A DNA stretch of 50,531 nucleotides from assembly GCF_003576525.1 (NCBI RefSeq), contig NZ_QWUA01000029.1, positions 1 through 50,531 on the forward strand. Direction: 5' to 3'. Position 1 is the first letter of the stretch. Each line of letters begins with the position of its first letter. Origin of the DNA: Rummeliibacillus sp. POC4. GTDB taxonomy: Bacteria; Bacillota; Bacilli; Bacillales_A; Planococcaceae. The notes below the pieces were generated by a model. That model was given only the letters and a program-made list of their open reading frames with translations. It was not told where the DNA came from and made no database searches. The translations under genes were made by a program, and so were the position numbers. Below are positions 1 to 8,466 of the stretch, one piece after another.

Positions 1-107
1 GTATCATCAAATGATGATATCTATTGTTTGTCCTTATTTTTAACAAAAGTTAAAAATAAGGTTTATTGATTAACATCTTGCTTGTTCAGTTTTCAAGGTT
101 CATATAT
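1..107 (-). other. rRNA-operon leader-like sequence with two hairpins
   Basis: Read on the minus strand, just past tRNA-Gly, positions 100-82 give ACCTTGAAAACTGAACAAG. This resembles the conserved leader/antitermination stretch found before Bacillales 16S or 23S genes. Two strong hairpins follow: a 13-bp perfect stem with a 4-base loop at 32-61, and an 8-bp stem at 2-19. No rRNA sequence lies inside the window. I infer that the tRNA cluster leads into an rRNA operon beyond the left edge; this cannot be confirmed here. Confidence 0.5.
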
Positions 108-181
108 TGGAGCGGGTGAGGAGAATCGAACTCCCGACAACAGCTTGGAAGGCTGTGGTTTTACCACTAAACTACACCCGC
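108..181 (-). tRNA. tRNA-Gly(TCC)
   Basis: The gene has a cloverleaf with acceptor stem GCGGGTG/CACCCGC, anticodon loop CTTCCAA (anticodon TCC), a T-loop GTTCGATTC and an encoded CCA at 108-110. It is the last tRNA of the cluster in transcription order. Confidence 0.95.
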
Positions 182-208
182 GTAGTAATATTAAAATAAG
201 TAATAATA

Positions 209-285
<77 letters not shown>

Positions 286-308
286 ATATTATATATTTGT
301 GATTTTCT

Positions 309-394
309 TGGTGCGATCGAGAGGACTTGAACCTCCACCGAGTTACCCCGACTAGGCCCTCAACCTAGCGCGTCTGCCATTCCGCCACGACCGC
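309..394 (-). tRNA. tRNA-Leu(GAG)
   Basis: This is an 86-base class II tRNA with a long variable arm, anticodon GAG and an encoded CCA at 309-311. In B. subtilis the trnS cluster beside ydcK includes a leucine tRNA that serves as the ICEBs1 attachment site. I see no integrase or second copy of this tRNA 3' end in the window. Confidence 0.95.
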
Positions 395-456
395 TTCATC
401 ACTTATCAAGTAAAAACTATTATAATATACTTTTTACTAATTGTCAAGTAATAAAA

Positions 457-532
457 TGGTGAGTCATGCAGGATTCGAACCAGCGACCCTCTGATTAAAA
501 GTCAGATGCTCTACCAACTGAGCTAATGACTC
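457..532 (-). tRNA. tRNA-Lys(TTT)
   Basis: Acceptor stem GAGTCAT/ATGACTC, anticodon loop CTTTTAA (anticodon TTT) and CCA encoded at 457-459. A 62-base spacer separates it from the tRNA-Leu gene downstream. Confidence 0.95.
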
Positions 533-556
533 ATAGCTGAAATAACAAAAAGAAAA

Positions 557-631
557 TGGCTGGGGTACCTGGATTCGAACCAGGGCATGACGGAATCAAA
601 ATCCGTTGCCTTACCGCTTGGCTATACCCCA
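557..631 (-). tRNA. tRNA-Gln(TTG)
   Basis: Acceptor stem TGGGGTA/TACCCCA, anticodon loop TTTTGAT (anticodon TTG), G discriminator and CCA encoded at 557-559. The U1-A72 end is typical of bacterial glutamine tRNAs. Confidence 0.95.
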
Positions 632-638
632 ATATAAG

Positions 639-715
639 TGGCGGTTCGAACGGGACTCGAACCCGCGACCTCCTGCGTGACAGGCAGGCATTCTAACCAG
701 CTGAACTATCGAACC
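639..715 (-). tRNA. tRNA-Asp(GTC)
   Basis: Acceptor stem GGTTCGA/TCGAACC, anticodon GTC, G discriminator and CCA encoded at 639-641. It occupies the place between Glu and Gln in the cluster. Confidence 0.95.
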
Positions 716-723
716 AAAAATAA

Positions 724-795
724 TGACCCCTACGGGATTCGAACCCATGTTACCTCCGTGAAAGGGAGGTGTCTTAACCACTTGACCAAGGGGCC
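724..795 (-). tRNA. tRNA-Glu(TTC)
   Basis: Acceptor stem GGCCCCT/AGGGGTC and anticodon loop CTTTCAC (anticodon TTC). Unlike the other seven tRNAs of the cluster, the 3' end is followed by TTA rather than CCA, so CCA must be added after transcription. Confidence 0.93.
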
Positions 796-796
796 A

Positions 797-873
797 TGGC
801 TCCGAAGGTAGGACTCGAACCTACGACCCTCTGATTAACAGTCAGATGCTACTACCAACTGAGCTACTTCGGA
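797..873 (-). tRNA. tRNA-Asn(GTT)
   Basis: Acceptor stem TCCGAAG/CTTCGGA, anticodon GTT, CCA encoded at 797-799. It is the first gene of the tRNA cluster, about 46 bases after the predicted transcription start. Confidence 0.95.
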
Positions 874-926
874 ATAACCATTATTGTTTGTCGCTTCAAT
901 GTGTTATCACCTTGTCGACATTTAAT

Positions 927-955
927 ATTATATAAAGCTTTATCTTATTCGTCAA
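927..955 (-). promoter_or_regulatory. Strong SigA-type promoter of the tRNA cluster
   Basis: On the minus strand -35 TTGACG (950-955) and -10 TATAAT (927-932) are separated by exactly 17 bases. This is an almost perfect vegetative promoter placed directly before tRNA-Asn, as expected for a stable-RNA operon. Confidence 0.85.
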
Positions 956-974
956 TAGTTTTTTTAAAAAAACT

Positions 975-1430
975 TTATTTTTTTAACTTAAGTCTTCCTA
1001 AACACTTGCTACAACAGTATTTATCCGTATTCATTCGAATCTTTCTTACATACTGAGTACCACATTTCAAGCATATATACGTGTATTTTTTACTGCTACT
1101 TCTATTATTTTCTTTTCTTAAATTAGAGCAAAAACGTGGAGCATTTGCTTGTTTTAAAAGAATCCTAAAATCTGCATCTCTATGTTGATAACCCTTTCCT
1201 TCTATATGAAGATGATAATGACATAGCTCATGACGAATAATTCCCTCGATTTCTTTAAGACCATACTGTTTGTAAGCTTGAGGATTTACTTCGATATTAT
1301 GAGACTTCAACAAATACCTTCCTCCGGTCGTACGTAGTCTCTTATTAAAATAGGCCTGATGTAAAAAAGGCTTATGAAACACATCTTCAGAAATCTTACA
1401 AACTAATTGATATAGCTCTTGATCTGTCAT
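975..1430 (-). CDS. ydcK: SprT-like zinc metalloprotease-fold protein (YdcK)
   Basis: A 151-residue SprT-family protein. The zinc-binding HExxH signature is HELCH at residues 67-71. The C-terminal third carries a zinc-ribbon-like set of cysteines (C120, C123, C139/C140, C143). The SprT fold resembles the Spartan protease of DNA-protein crosslink repair, but the role of bacterial YdcK is not established. A GGAGG ribosome site lies 7 bases before the ATG. As in B. subtilis, the gene sits between tex and a tRNA cluster on the same strand, which supports the ydcK name. It is probably cytoplasmic, as no signal peptide or membrane segment is seen. Confidence 0.9.
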   Translation of the reverse strand: MTDQELYQLVCKISEDVFHKPFLHQAYFNKRLRTTGGRYLLKSHNIEVNPQAYKQYGLKEIEGIIRHELCHYHLHIEGKGYQHRDADFRILLKQANAPRFCSNLRKENNRSSSKKYTYICLKCGTQYVRKIRMNTDKYCCSKCLGRLKLKK

Positions 1431-1519
1431 AGTATACCTCCAAGCAAAAAATCAATACTCCACAAATGCGGAGTATTGAATAAATAATAATATGATTTTA
1501 TTTTGATACTCTAAAACAG

Positions 1520-3691
1520 TTACGCCTCACTAATTTGTTGTAACTCAGGTGGAAGCATTGTTAGCGAAATTCTACCCTTTGCAACCTCTACTTTTTCTAC
1601 CCAGACTGTTACAATATCACCAAGCGAAACTACGTCTAATGGATGTTTAACATATCCTTTTTTCAATTTTGATATGTGTACAAGCCCATCTTGTTTTACG
1701 CCTATATCGACAAATGCACCAAAATCAACTACATTCCGAACAGTACCTTGCAGCTCCATACCTGGTTGTAAATCTTCCATTTTCAAAACATCTTTTTTAA
1801 GGAGCGGTTGAGGGAAAGCATCTCTTGGATCTCTTGATGGCTTCATTAATGAATTAATGACGTCCTTTAATGTTACTTCGCCAATTCCCCATTCTTGACT
1901 CAATCGTCCAATATCTAAGTTACCAATAGCTTGTTCTGCTTCAGCAGTACCAATTTGTGCCTTATCAATATGCGCTACTTCTAAAATTCGCTTTGCTAAA
2001 TCATAGCTTTCTGGATGAATGGCAGTTGCATCTAGTGGATTCTTTGCGCTAGGAATACGTAAAAAACCGATGGCTTGTTCATATGTTTTCGCCCCTAGGC
2101 GTGGAATTTTCTTCAATTGTGTACGAGCAGTAAATTTTCCATTTTCGCTTCGTACTTTCACAATATTTTCTGCAACTGTTTTAGAAAGACCAGAAACATA
2201 TTGAAGTAATGATGGTGATGCCGTATTAACATCTACTCCAACTTGGTTTACAGCTGTTTCTACGATAAAAGTTAACGATTCTTCTAATTTTTTTTGAGAT
2301 ACATCGTGTTGATATTGTCCAACCCCTACTGCTTTCGGATCAATTTTCACAAGTTCAGCTAATGGATCTTGTAAACGTCTTGCAATCGATACCGCACTCC
2401 GTTGTTCTACATGTAAATCAGGGAATTCCTCTCGCGCAACTTCAGACGCAGAGTAAACACTTGCCCCTGCTTCACTCACAATTACATAAGCTGCATTACT
2501 ATCAGAGTCTTTTAAGCAATTAGACACAAACTGCTCCGTCTCACGTGAAGCTGTGCCATTTCCTATCGCTATAATAGATATTGGATAACGTGTTAATAGA
2601 TCATTGAATGTTTTTTTAGATTTTTCCACATCACCTTTTGCAGTATGAGGATATATAACTGAGATTTCTATCATTTTACCAGTGTCATCTACAACAGCAA
2701 GTTTACAACCCGTCCGATATGCTGGATCTACTCCAAGTACATATTGTCCTTTCATAGGAGGTTGTAACAATAAGTTTCGTAAGTTTTCGGAGAAAATATG
2801 AATAGCTTGCGCCTCTGCTTTTTCAGTCAATTCATTACGTATTTCTCTTTCTATGGATGGTTGGATCAATCGTTTATATGCATCTTCAATTGCTAATTCG
2901 ACTTGCACAATAGCCGGTGAAGAGGATTGTGGTATCCACTCATTTCTCATAACTTGATGAATACTTTCTACTGGTACTTGAACACTTACTTTCAACACAT
3001 CTTCTTTTTCACCACGATTAATAGCTAAGACACGATGAGGCACGATTTTGTTTATAGGTTCTTCATATTCATAGTACATTTCAAACACTGCTTTTTCATC
3101 CAATTCTGCATTTTTAACAGTCGCTTGAATCTTACCTTTTTGCCATGAAATTTTGCGGATTTTCTCACGAATTGCTGCATCATCTGCAAAACGTTCCGCT
3201 AAAATATCACTCGCACCTTGAATAGCTTCCTCAGCATTTTCGACCTTATCATTGATAAATGAAATAGCCAATTCTTGTAAAGGTGTTTTTCCAAAAGTCA
3301 TTAATAAATCTGCTAATGGTTCTAAACCTTTGTCTTTTGCAATTGTTGCCTTAGTACGACGTTTTTGCTTATATGGGCGATATAAATCCTCAATACGCTT
3401 TAATATTGTTGCTTCATTAATTTTTTTCGTTAATTCTTCAGTTAACTTTCCTTGTTCATCAATTAGGCGAATAACCTCTTGTTTACGTTGTTCTAATTGT
3501 TGAATATAGTGATATCTGTCTTCGATTGCTTTAATTTGGACTTCATCTAAAGAACCGGTTGCTTCTTTTCGATAACGAGCAATAAAAGGAACTGTATTTG
3601 AAGCATCAAGCAATTGAATAACTTGCTCTACTTGATGTGTGCGTATACCTAATTCTGATGCGATTAATTGAAACATTTTTTTATCGTTCAT
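1520..3691 (-). CDS. tex: Tex family RNA-binding transcription accessory protein (YdcI)
   Basis: A 723-residue Tex protein of full family length. In order there are an N-terminal helical region, a YqgF/RNase H-like domain starting near residue 318 (VLGVDPAYRTGCKLAVVD), helix-hairpin-helix segments at about 480-550 (VGVDVNTAS, LKKIPRLG), and a C-terminal S1 RNA-binding domain at about 642-714 (GTVRNVVDFGAFVDIGV). Tex binds nucleic acid and influences transcription and stress fitness in several bacteria; the mechanism varies by species. AAGGAGAGG precedes the ATG. It follows rsbT after a terminator and lies 89 bases before ydcK, with which it may be co-transcribed. Confidence 0.95.
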   Translation of the reverse strand: MNDKKMFQLIASELGIRTHQVEQVIQLLDASNTVPFIARYRKEATGSLDEVQIKAIEDRYHYIQQLEQRKQEVIRLIDEQGKLTEELTKKINEATILKRIEDLYRPYKQKRRTKATIAKDKGLEPLADLLMTFGKTPLQELAISFINDKVENAEEAIQGASDILAERFADDAAIREKIRKISWQKGKIQATVKNAELDEKAVFEMYYEYEEPINKIVPHRVLAINRGEKEDVLKVSVQVPVESIHQVMRNEWIPQSSSPAIVQVELAIEDAYKRLIQPSIEREIRNELTEKAEAQAIHIFSENLRNLLLQPPMKGQYVLGVDPAYRTGCKLAVVDDTGKMIEISVIYPHTAKGDVEKSKKTFNDLLTRYPISIIAIGNGTASRETEQFVSNCLKDSDSNAAYVIVSEAGASVYSASEVAREEFPDLHVEQRSAVSIARRLQDPLAELVKIDPKAVGVGQYQHDVSQKKLEESLTFIVETAVNQVGVDVNTASPSLLQYVSGLSKTVAENIVKVRSENGKFTARTQLKKIPRLGAKTYEQAIGFLRIPSAKNPLDATAIHPESYDLAKRILEVAHIDKAQIGTAEAEQAIGNLDIGRLSQEWGIGEVTLKDVINSLMKPSRDPRDAFPQPLLKKDVLKMEDLQPGMELQGTVRNVVDFGAFVDIGVKQDGLVHISKLKKGYVKHPLDVVSLGDIVTVWVEKVEVAKGRISLTMLPPELQQISEA

Positions 3692-3820
3692 AAGTTCACT
3701 ACCTCTCCTTAGTGTTTCCTATTTTACCATATTGTGAATTTACACTTCTTCAAAGAGAAAGCATTTTCGCTCTCTTTCCACTAACATACATAATAATCAA
3801 TACGAACTGTATCCAAAAGA

Positions 3821-3858
3821 AAAAAGGATTGTCTAAAGTACTTTCGACGACCCTTTTT
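3821..3858 (-). terminator. Rho-independent terminator after rsbT
   Basis: Stem of about 13 pairs (AAAAAGGGTCGTC with AATCCTTTTT side, two G-U pairs) followed on the minus strand by a T-run. It separates rsbT from tex. Confidence 0.7.
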
Positions 3859-3935
3859 CAGATTCAAAATAATTATTTAAAAAAATAGGACTCTGTTTAA
3901 CTCCCTCAGCAAGCATCTTTTTTGTCATTCGCTCA

Positions 3936-4334
3936 CTACCTTAGCCACTTTTTAATCGTAATTATTGTTCCTTCATTTAAGTTTGTACGAATCTCAAACT
4001 CATCCATCAGGCGTCTTACACCTGGCAATCCAGCGCCTAATCCTTGTGAAGTTGAATAACCAGTTTGCATAACTTGTTCTACATTATCTATTCCTGGTCC
4101 TGAGTCTGATGCAATTATAGAGATCCCAATACAATTCTTTTCTACTATTCTATGTACTTCAATTTTTCCTTGCTCTGCATACAAATATATATTCCTAGCC
4201 AATTCACTGATAGCAGTTGTAATTCGTGCTTGATCAACTAAACCAAAGCCAATTGACTTAGCTTTCTTACGTCCAAGCTGGCGTGCGGCAACAATATCCC
4301 ATTCTGTCAAAATATCTACAGAAGACCCTTCCAT
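3936..4334 (-). CDS. rsbT: RsbT-type serine kinase (orphan stressosome switch kinase)
   Basis: A 132-residue GHKL-fold kinase very close to B. subtilis RsbT (133 residues). It shares TEWDIVAARQLGR near the start, the N-box ISELARNIYLYA, the G1 box DSGPGI and the G2 box GLGAGLPGVRRLMDEF. In B. subtilis RsbT phosphorylates RsbR/RsbS in the stressosome and then activates the RsbU phosphatase upstream of SigB. Here it stands alone. The rsbR, rsbS, rsbU, rsbV, rsbW, sigB and rsbX genes that fill this spot in B. subtilis are absent, and the gene is bounded by terminators on both sides. All ATP-binding motifs look intact, so it is not an obvious pseudogene. Its partner is unknown from this window. 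Confidence 0.92.
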   Translation of the reverse strand: MEGSSVDILTEWDIVAARQLGRKKAKSIGFGLVDQARITTAISELARNIYLYAEQGKIEVHRIVEKNCIGISIIASDSGPGIDNVEQVMQTGYSTSQGLGAGLPGVRRLMDEFEIRTNLNEGTIITIKKWLR

Positions 4335-4620
4335 TCCTAACTCGCCCCCAAATCACTTATACTTCATAGCTTTCCCACTTGAATCAATTTCATAAATTAT
4401 CTTCAAGCTTAAAAATACGATCTAAAAGAATCAGATTTTCATGCATACATCGGTATTATAAAATTGACTCCAATACAAAAAATAAAACATTAGCTATTTA
4501 ACTACATTCTTTTTCTAATTGTATAATATATTTACTAACTTTACACTGTTATTTCAGTAATATTTTTTTGAAACAATATAGATAAATATGTTTAGTTTAG
4601 TTGTACGGACATCAAAACAA
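4335..4620 (-). other. AT-rich intergenic region upstream of rsbT
   Basis: About 290 bases lie between the ndoA terminator and rsbT with no convincing reading frame. This is where rsbR and rsbS would be expected by synteny. I cannot recognise remnants of them. A promoter for rsbT must lie here, but no box pair is convincing enough to call. Confidence 0.5.
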
Positions 4621-4649
4621 AAACACCAGAACAACTAATTCTGGTGTTT
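4621..4649 (-). terminator. Terminator after ndoA
   Basis: Perfect 11-bp stem (AAACACCAGAA / TTCTGGTGTTT) with a 7-base loop, followed by TTTTGTTTT on the minus strand. Confidence 0.85.
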
Positions 4650-4664
4650 CAATATGTATGCTAT

Positions 4665-5015
4665 TTAAAATTTTAAAAGCCCTAAACTAATTTCCAAAGC
4701 TTCTTCTACTTTTTCCATTAGTGGTCCGTCTAGTTGTGTAATTTTATCAGTCAATCTCGATTTATCAATGGTCCGTAATTGTTCCAATAAAATAACAGAA
4801 TCTCTTTCAAAGCCATATTTTTTTGCATCAATTTCAACATGTGTAGGTAGTTTTGCTTTTTGAATTTGCGCAGTTATTGCAGCAATAATTACTGTTGGAC
4901 TAAATCGATTCCCAATATCATTTTGTATAACCAGTACGGGTCTAGTACCACCTTGCTCAGACCCGACTACTGGTGATAAATCCGCAAAAAAAACGTCACC
5001 ACGTTTTACGTTCAA
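4665..5015 (-). CDS. ndoA: EndoA/MazF-type mRNA interferase toxin
   Basis: A 116-residue PemK/MazF toxin, nearly identical in pattern and equal in length to B. subtilis EndoA (YdcE). EndoA cuts mRNA at UACAU. The residues known to be catalytic in EndoA are present (R25 in GGTRPVLV and T48 in AAITAQIQ). The start is TTG at 5013-5015. Its GGAGG ribosome site is formed by the last codons of the antitoxin gene, so translation of the pair is coupled with a 4-base gap. It is toxic unless bound by EndoAI, and lies between alr and rsbT as in B. subtilis. Confidence 0.95.
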   Translation of the reverse strand: MNVKRGDVFFADLSPVVGSEQGGTRPVLVIQNDIGNRFSPTVIIAAITAQIQKAKLPTHVEIDAKKYGFERDSVILLEQLRTIDKSRLTDKITQLDGPLMEKVEEALEISLGLLKF

Positions 5016-5019
5016 GTTT

Positions 5020-5307
5020 TCATCCTCCGCTTACGAGTCGCTCCACCATATGTTCTGCTTCATACTCAACATGTAAGCATTCACTACATATAGATAAGTT
5101 AATCTGTGACATTTCTGCATATCCTTTAACCATCGCTTCTCGCATATGATTTTTTTGTGTTGTATGAATAAACCGTTTTGTAGGAATATAAACAAATTCA
5201 TCTGTATTTTTCGTATTCGTAATTTCTTTATAAGCTTGTTCAATGTTCTCAGAAACCTTTATTTTAGGTAACCGAATCAAGACCTCTTCTATTCTTCTTT
5301 GACTCAA
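5020..5307 (-). CDS. ndoAI: EndoAI antitoxin (ribbon-helix-helix)
   Basis: The cognate antitoxin of EndoA, a CopG/Arc ribbon-helix-helix protein that dimerises and inserts its C-terminus into the toxin. The C-terminal half is well conserved ([21 protein letters not shown], then VERLVSGG exactly as in B. subtilis YdcD), while the N-terminal half is diverged. I choose the TTG at 5305-5307, 8 bases after GGAGG, giving 95 residues (B. subtilis has 93). A GTG five codons upstream (5322) is also open but would lie within the ribosome site. The stop overlaps the ribosome site for ndoA. Confidence 0.88.
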   Translation of the reverse strand: MSQRRIEEVLIRLPKIKVSENIEQAYKEITNTKNTDEFVYIPTKRFIHTTQKNHMREAMVKGYAEMSQINLSICSECLHVEYEAEHMVERLVSGG

Positions 5308-5518
5308 AGCCAACACCTCCACAAACCAATCACATTAATACCTCTAACTTACTATCTATCCTATCATTAATAAAAGACATTGAAAAGACAAAATGAGTAA
5401 GCATTTGACATATACGTTGATTTTTTTCTGAATTTGTCGACTTATAGAACAATTCACTATTTATATGGTAAAAATGTCGTATCATAAGCTAATAGCACAT
5501 TACCATACAAGTTACAAT

Positions 5519-6637
5519 TTACTTATAAATTCTTGGTATTCTAGAAGAAAGCATACATGGTATTTCATATACGATTGTATGTAGGCGATCTGCCCATTCT
5601 TGTATTCGAATCTCTTCTTGTTGTTGTTTTCCGATTAAAACTACTTTCTCTCCGACAGCCATTTCTCTAGGTAATTTAATCATCATTTGATCCATGCAAA
5701 TTCTTCCGATAATCGGCGTTCTTTTACCATCTATCAATACTTCCTGACCAGATAGACCACGAATAACCCCATCAGCATAACCTACAGGCACTGTACCAAT
5801 CCACTCATCTTGTTGAGCTACATAAGTACCACCATAACTAATAGTATCTCCTTTAGTTACTTTTTTAACATGTACTAATTCACTCTCTAACATTAATGCC
5901 GGTTCTAGTGGGTAAGGTAAATGTTTTTCAACAAATGGTGATGGTGATAAGCCATACATTGAAATACCAAAACGCACTGCATCAAATTGAACATCTTGTT
6001 TGACCAAAGTTGCTGCGGTATTAGCTGCATGTACTAGTCGAGGTTTTGCAGGTAAAGATGCTACTAATTCTTTAAAAATCGCTAATTGGCGGTCATATTG
6101 TGATGTATTTTCTTCATCTGCAGTAGCAAAATGAGTGAAAATACCATCTACTTCTATATTATTATCCATTAAAATGGCATCATATACAGCTTTTAATTCT
6201 TTTTCTGAACGGACCCCTATACGTCCCATTCCACTATCTACTTTTATATGCACTTTTAATGTTTTTTTAAATTCTTTAGAAAATGATGATACTTCATGAA
6301 TCCATTGTGGTGAAAATACAGTAAGAGTAATATTAGCGTTCGCTGCGTAAGATGCAAAGCTGACCGGAACAGCCCCTAATATTAATATTGGTGTGTCTTT
6401 AATAGACTCTCTAACATGTAATGCTTCCTCTGGTGTCGCAACTGCTAACATCGTTGCTCCTGCCGCTAAAGCTGCTTTAGCAACCTGTATATCACCATGA
6501 CCGTAAGCATTTGCTTTTACAACTGCAATAATATCTACCTTTGAATGCAAATGCTTACGTAAATTTTTTATATTATCTTGTATTGCTGTTAAATTAATAA
6601 TCGCTTTTGTGGGACGGAATTGTAGATGCTCAGTCAT
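5519..6637 (-). CDS. alr: Alanine racemase (PLP-dependent)
   Basis: A 372-residue alanine racemase that interconverts L- and D-alanine for peptidoglycan precursors, using pyridoxal phosphate. The PLP lysine is K41 in AVVKANAYGHG. The second catalytic base is Y268 in GDTISYGGTY. The RFGISMYGL motif near 222-230 is also present. Full family length, cytoplasmic. It sits between the lipoprotein gene ydcC and the ndoAI-ndoA toxin-antitoxin pair, matching B. subtilis dal/alr. It feeds Ddl, which is encoded about 9 kb away in this window. Confidence 0.97.
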   Translation of the reverse strand: MTEHLQFRPTKAIINLTAIQDNIKNLRKHLHSKVDIIAVVKANAYGHGDIQVAKAALAAGATMLAVATPEEALHVRESIKDTPILILGAVPVSFASYAANANITLTVFSPQWIHEVSSFSKEFKKTLKVHIKVDSGMGRIGVRSEKELKAVYDAILMDNNIEVDGIFTHFATADEENTSQYDRQLAIFKELVASLPAKPRLVHAANTAATLVKQDVQFDAVRFGISMYGLSPSPFVEKHLPYPLEPALMLESELVHVKKVTKGDTISYGGTYVAQQDEWIGTVPVGYADGVIRGLSGQEVLIDGKRTPIIGRICMDQMMIKLPREMAVGEKVVLIGKQQQEEIRIQEWADRLHTIVYEIPCMLSSRIPRIYK

Positions 6638-6705
6638 ATTGTTCTAACCTTCTTGTTCGTTTTTTTCTATTATCGTCCCTGAAAGAATTTTGGTCAATTA
6701 TAATG

Positions 6706-7989
6706 CTATTTTACTTCACCATTTACCATTGAAGAGGCTACTTCTATTAATTCTTCTTTACTTAAATCGTTTGAGGCAATAAAGAAAGATACGCCATTTG
6801 TATCCCATGTAATCGAATGATCTGTAATGGCTCCAATTGTAAATCCTAAATCTGCTGGATCTCCAGGCGAGAATACAGGGATATACAATTGTTCTGCTTT
6901 AGTTACTTTTTCTTGAATAATTGTGAAGCTCTTATCTCCTTCAAAAGATAAGAATTTACGTGTACCATTATCCATTTGTAAAGAATCTTCATCTTTTAAT
7001 TTGACGTTATCCCATTTTAATACCGGATAATATGTTTCAAAATCACCATTATCAGCAGTATCCTCTAAGTTTTGAGAACTGTCAGTGGCTTCTTCAGTTG
7101 TATTTCCTGATGTAGCAATTGTCTCCTCACTTGTGTTTGCATTACTTTCTTCTGAAGAAGTTGTACCATTTGTAGATTGTGAATGTTCATCTGAAGAAGA
7201 TTCTTCAGTCGCCTTTTCTTCTGAAGTATTTTCACTTGTTGTTTTATCATCTGTTGTGTTTCCGTTTGTATTTTCTCCACTTGACGCTTCTTTATCAGTT
7301 TCTTCAGTAGACGTCACATCGGTCTTAGCATCTTCTGTTTCAGCCTTGTTATCATTTGATTTTGTAAAATCTTCTACTGCATAGTCAGAAGCTTTTTTAG
7401 CAACACCTAAAGAAATCTTTTTAAATGTGATGCGAATTTGTTCTTCATTTGCTTCATTTAAAACAATAACTTTTGATGGTAATAATGTCTTTTTATTAAT
7501 ATAGACTTGTTGTGTTGGAAGAATTTTCGAATGATTGTTACGTGTTTTCGCTTTGAAAATATAAGCGTTTTTCGTTTCCTTCATTTCAGCTGTTTTATCA
7601 GCAGCTAAATCGTCAGCTAATGCATTCAACAAATACCCTTGACTATTTTGTTTTGGCCAATCACTTTGGAATTTATACGTTTTTTTCAATGAAGGCGTCA
7701 CTACAAAAACACCTTCTTCGTTTCGTATAATCATTTGGGAAGTATCTTGACCTTCTTCTGATACAGAAACGCGATAAAATTCAGGTTTCGTATGCCATAC
7801 ATCTACGTCGTATTTTTTTGCCTCTCCTGTTGTCTTAATCTCCATTACCGCTTTTACTTCATAGCCTTTAGCGGCTGTCCATTTCTTGCTTGTCTTTTTT
7901 ACAACATCCTCTTTTGAATTAGATCCACAAGCTGTTAGTAATAATACTGCTGTAAGACATAGTAGTCCTATTGTGAGAAATTTTCGCAA
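6706..7989 (-). CDS. ydcC: LolA-like lipoprotein with Ser/Thr/Glu-rich linker (YdcC)
   Basis: A 427-residue exported lipoprotein. It has a short basic N-terminus, a hydrophobic stretch and a lipobox LTAC with the lipidated cysteine at residue 21. Residues about 28-200 resemble the LolA/LppX-like fold of outer-membrane lipoprotein-sorting proteins; in spore formers the GerS family is related. Residues about 205-315 form a low-complexity acidic Ser/Thr/Glu/Asn linker. Residues about 316-427 form a second globular part, probably DUF4367. The start is TTG at 7987-7989 after AAGGATGGGG. The position between acpS and alr matches B. subtilis ydcC, although that protein lacks so long a linker as far as I recall. 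Function unproven. Confidence 0.85.
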   Translation of the reverse strand: MRKFLTIGLLCLTAVLLLTACGSNSKEDVVKKTSKKWTAAKGYEVKAVMEIKTTGEAKKYDVDVWHTKPEFYRVSVSEEGQDTSQMIIRNEEGVFVVTPSLKKTYKFQSDWPKQNSQGYLLNALADDLAADKTAEMKETKNAYIFKAKTRNNHSKILPTQQVYINKKTLLPSKVIVLNEANEEQIRITFKKISLGVAKKASDYAVEDFTKSNDNKAETEDAKTDVTSTEETDKEASSGENTNGNTTDDKTTSENTSEEKATEESSSDEHSQSTNGTTSSEESNANTSEETIATSGNTTEEATDSSQNLEDTADNGDFETYYPVLKWDNVKLKDEDSLQMDNGTRKFLSFEGDKSFTIIQEKVTKAEQLYIPVFSPGDPADLGFTIGAITDHSITWDTNGVSFFIASNDLSKEELIEVASSMVNGEVK

Positions 7990-8044
7990 ATCCCCATCCT
8001 TTCTACATTTTCCATTATCGTATCCTATGAACGAGCCTTAACAT

Positions 8045-8398
8045 TTATGCGAGCAGAATAACTTGTGCAGCCGCATATTCTTTTGAATGTGTAATACTAA
8101 CAAAACCCTGAACTAAATTCTCCTTAAAATACAAAATTGGTTGTCCCTGATCATTGGGCAAAATTTCTATATCTTGTAATGCACACTCCTTCCCTATTCC
8201 TGTCCCGTTTGCTTTAGAAAATGCTTCTTTTGCTGAAAACCTTCCTGCTAAAAATTCTAGTTGACGTCTTGTTTTTAACTGATTAAAAATTTTTTGTTCT
8301 CGTGCTGTTAAAATTTTTTCTTTAAACCTTGGGCTTAGGTCATTTGCTTTCTGTATTCTATTTATTTCTACGATATCTAGTCCAATTCCTTTAATCAT
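8045..8398 (-). CDS. acpS: Holo-[acyl-carrier-protein] synthase
   Basis: A 117-residue AcpS. It moves 4'-phosphopantetheine from CoA to the serine of acyl carrier protein, activating fatty acid synthesis. Signature metal ligands are D8 in GIGLDIVEI and E58 in FSAKEAFSKA. It is expected to be a trimer in the cytoplasm. An AAGGAG ribosome site lies 8 bases before the ATG. It is divergent from the rhomboid gene across a 68-base region and first of an apparent acpS-ydcC-alr series. Confidence 0.96.
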   Translation of the reverse strand: MIKGIGLDIVEINRIQKANDLSPRFKEKILTAREQKIFNQLKTRRQLEFLAGRFSAKEAFSKANGTGIGKECALQDIEILPNDQGQPILYFKENLVQGFVSITHSKEYAAAQVILLA

Positions 8399-8411
8399 TT
8401 TTGCTTCTCCT

Positions 8412-8440
8412 TTTATTCAGTTAATAAAACAATGTATAAT
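8412..8440 (+). promoter_or_regulatory. Putative promoter of the rhomboid gene
   Basis: TTTATT (8412-8417) and TATAAT (8435-8440) with a 17-base spacer, 26 bases before the ATG at 8467. The -35 box is weak but the -10 box is perfect. Confidence 0.55.
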
Positions 8441-8466
8441 AATCTTATTAAAATCGAGGTGAATAC

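Noticed and set aside
309-394. Possible integrated element at the tRNA-Leu, as with ICEBs1
   Set aside because: No integrase, no second copy of the tRNA 3' end and no mobile-element genes are found in the window.
7085-7384. Long plus-strand reading frame opposite the ydcC linker
   Set aside because: It mirrors the repetitive Ser/Thr/Glu codons of the lipoprotein gene, has no ribosome site, and gives a low-complexity Ser/Val protein.
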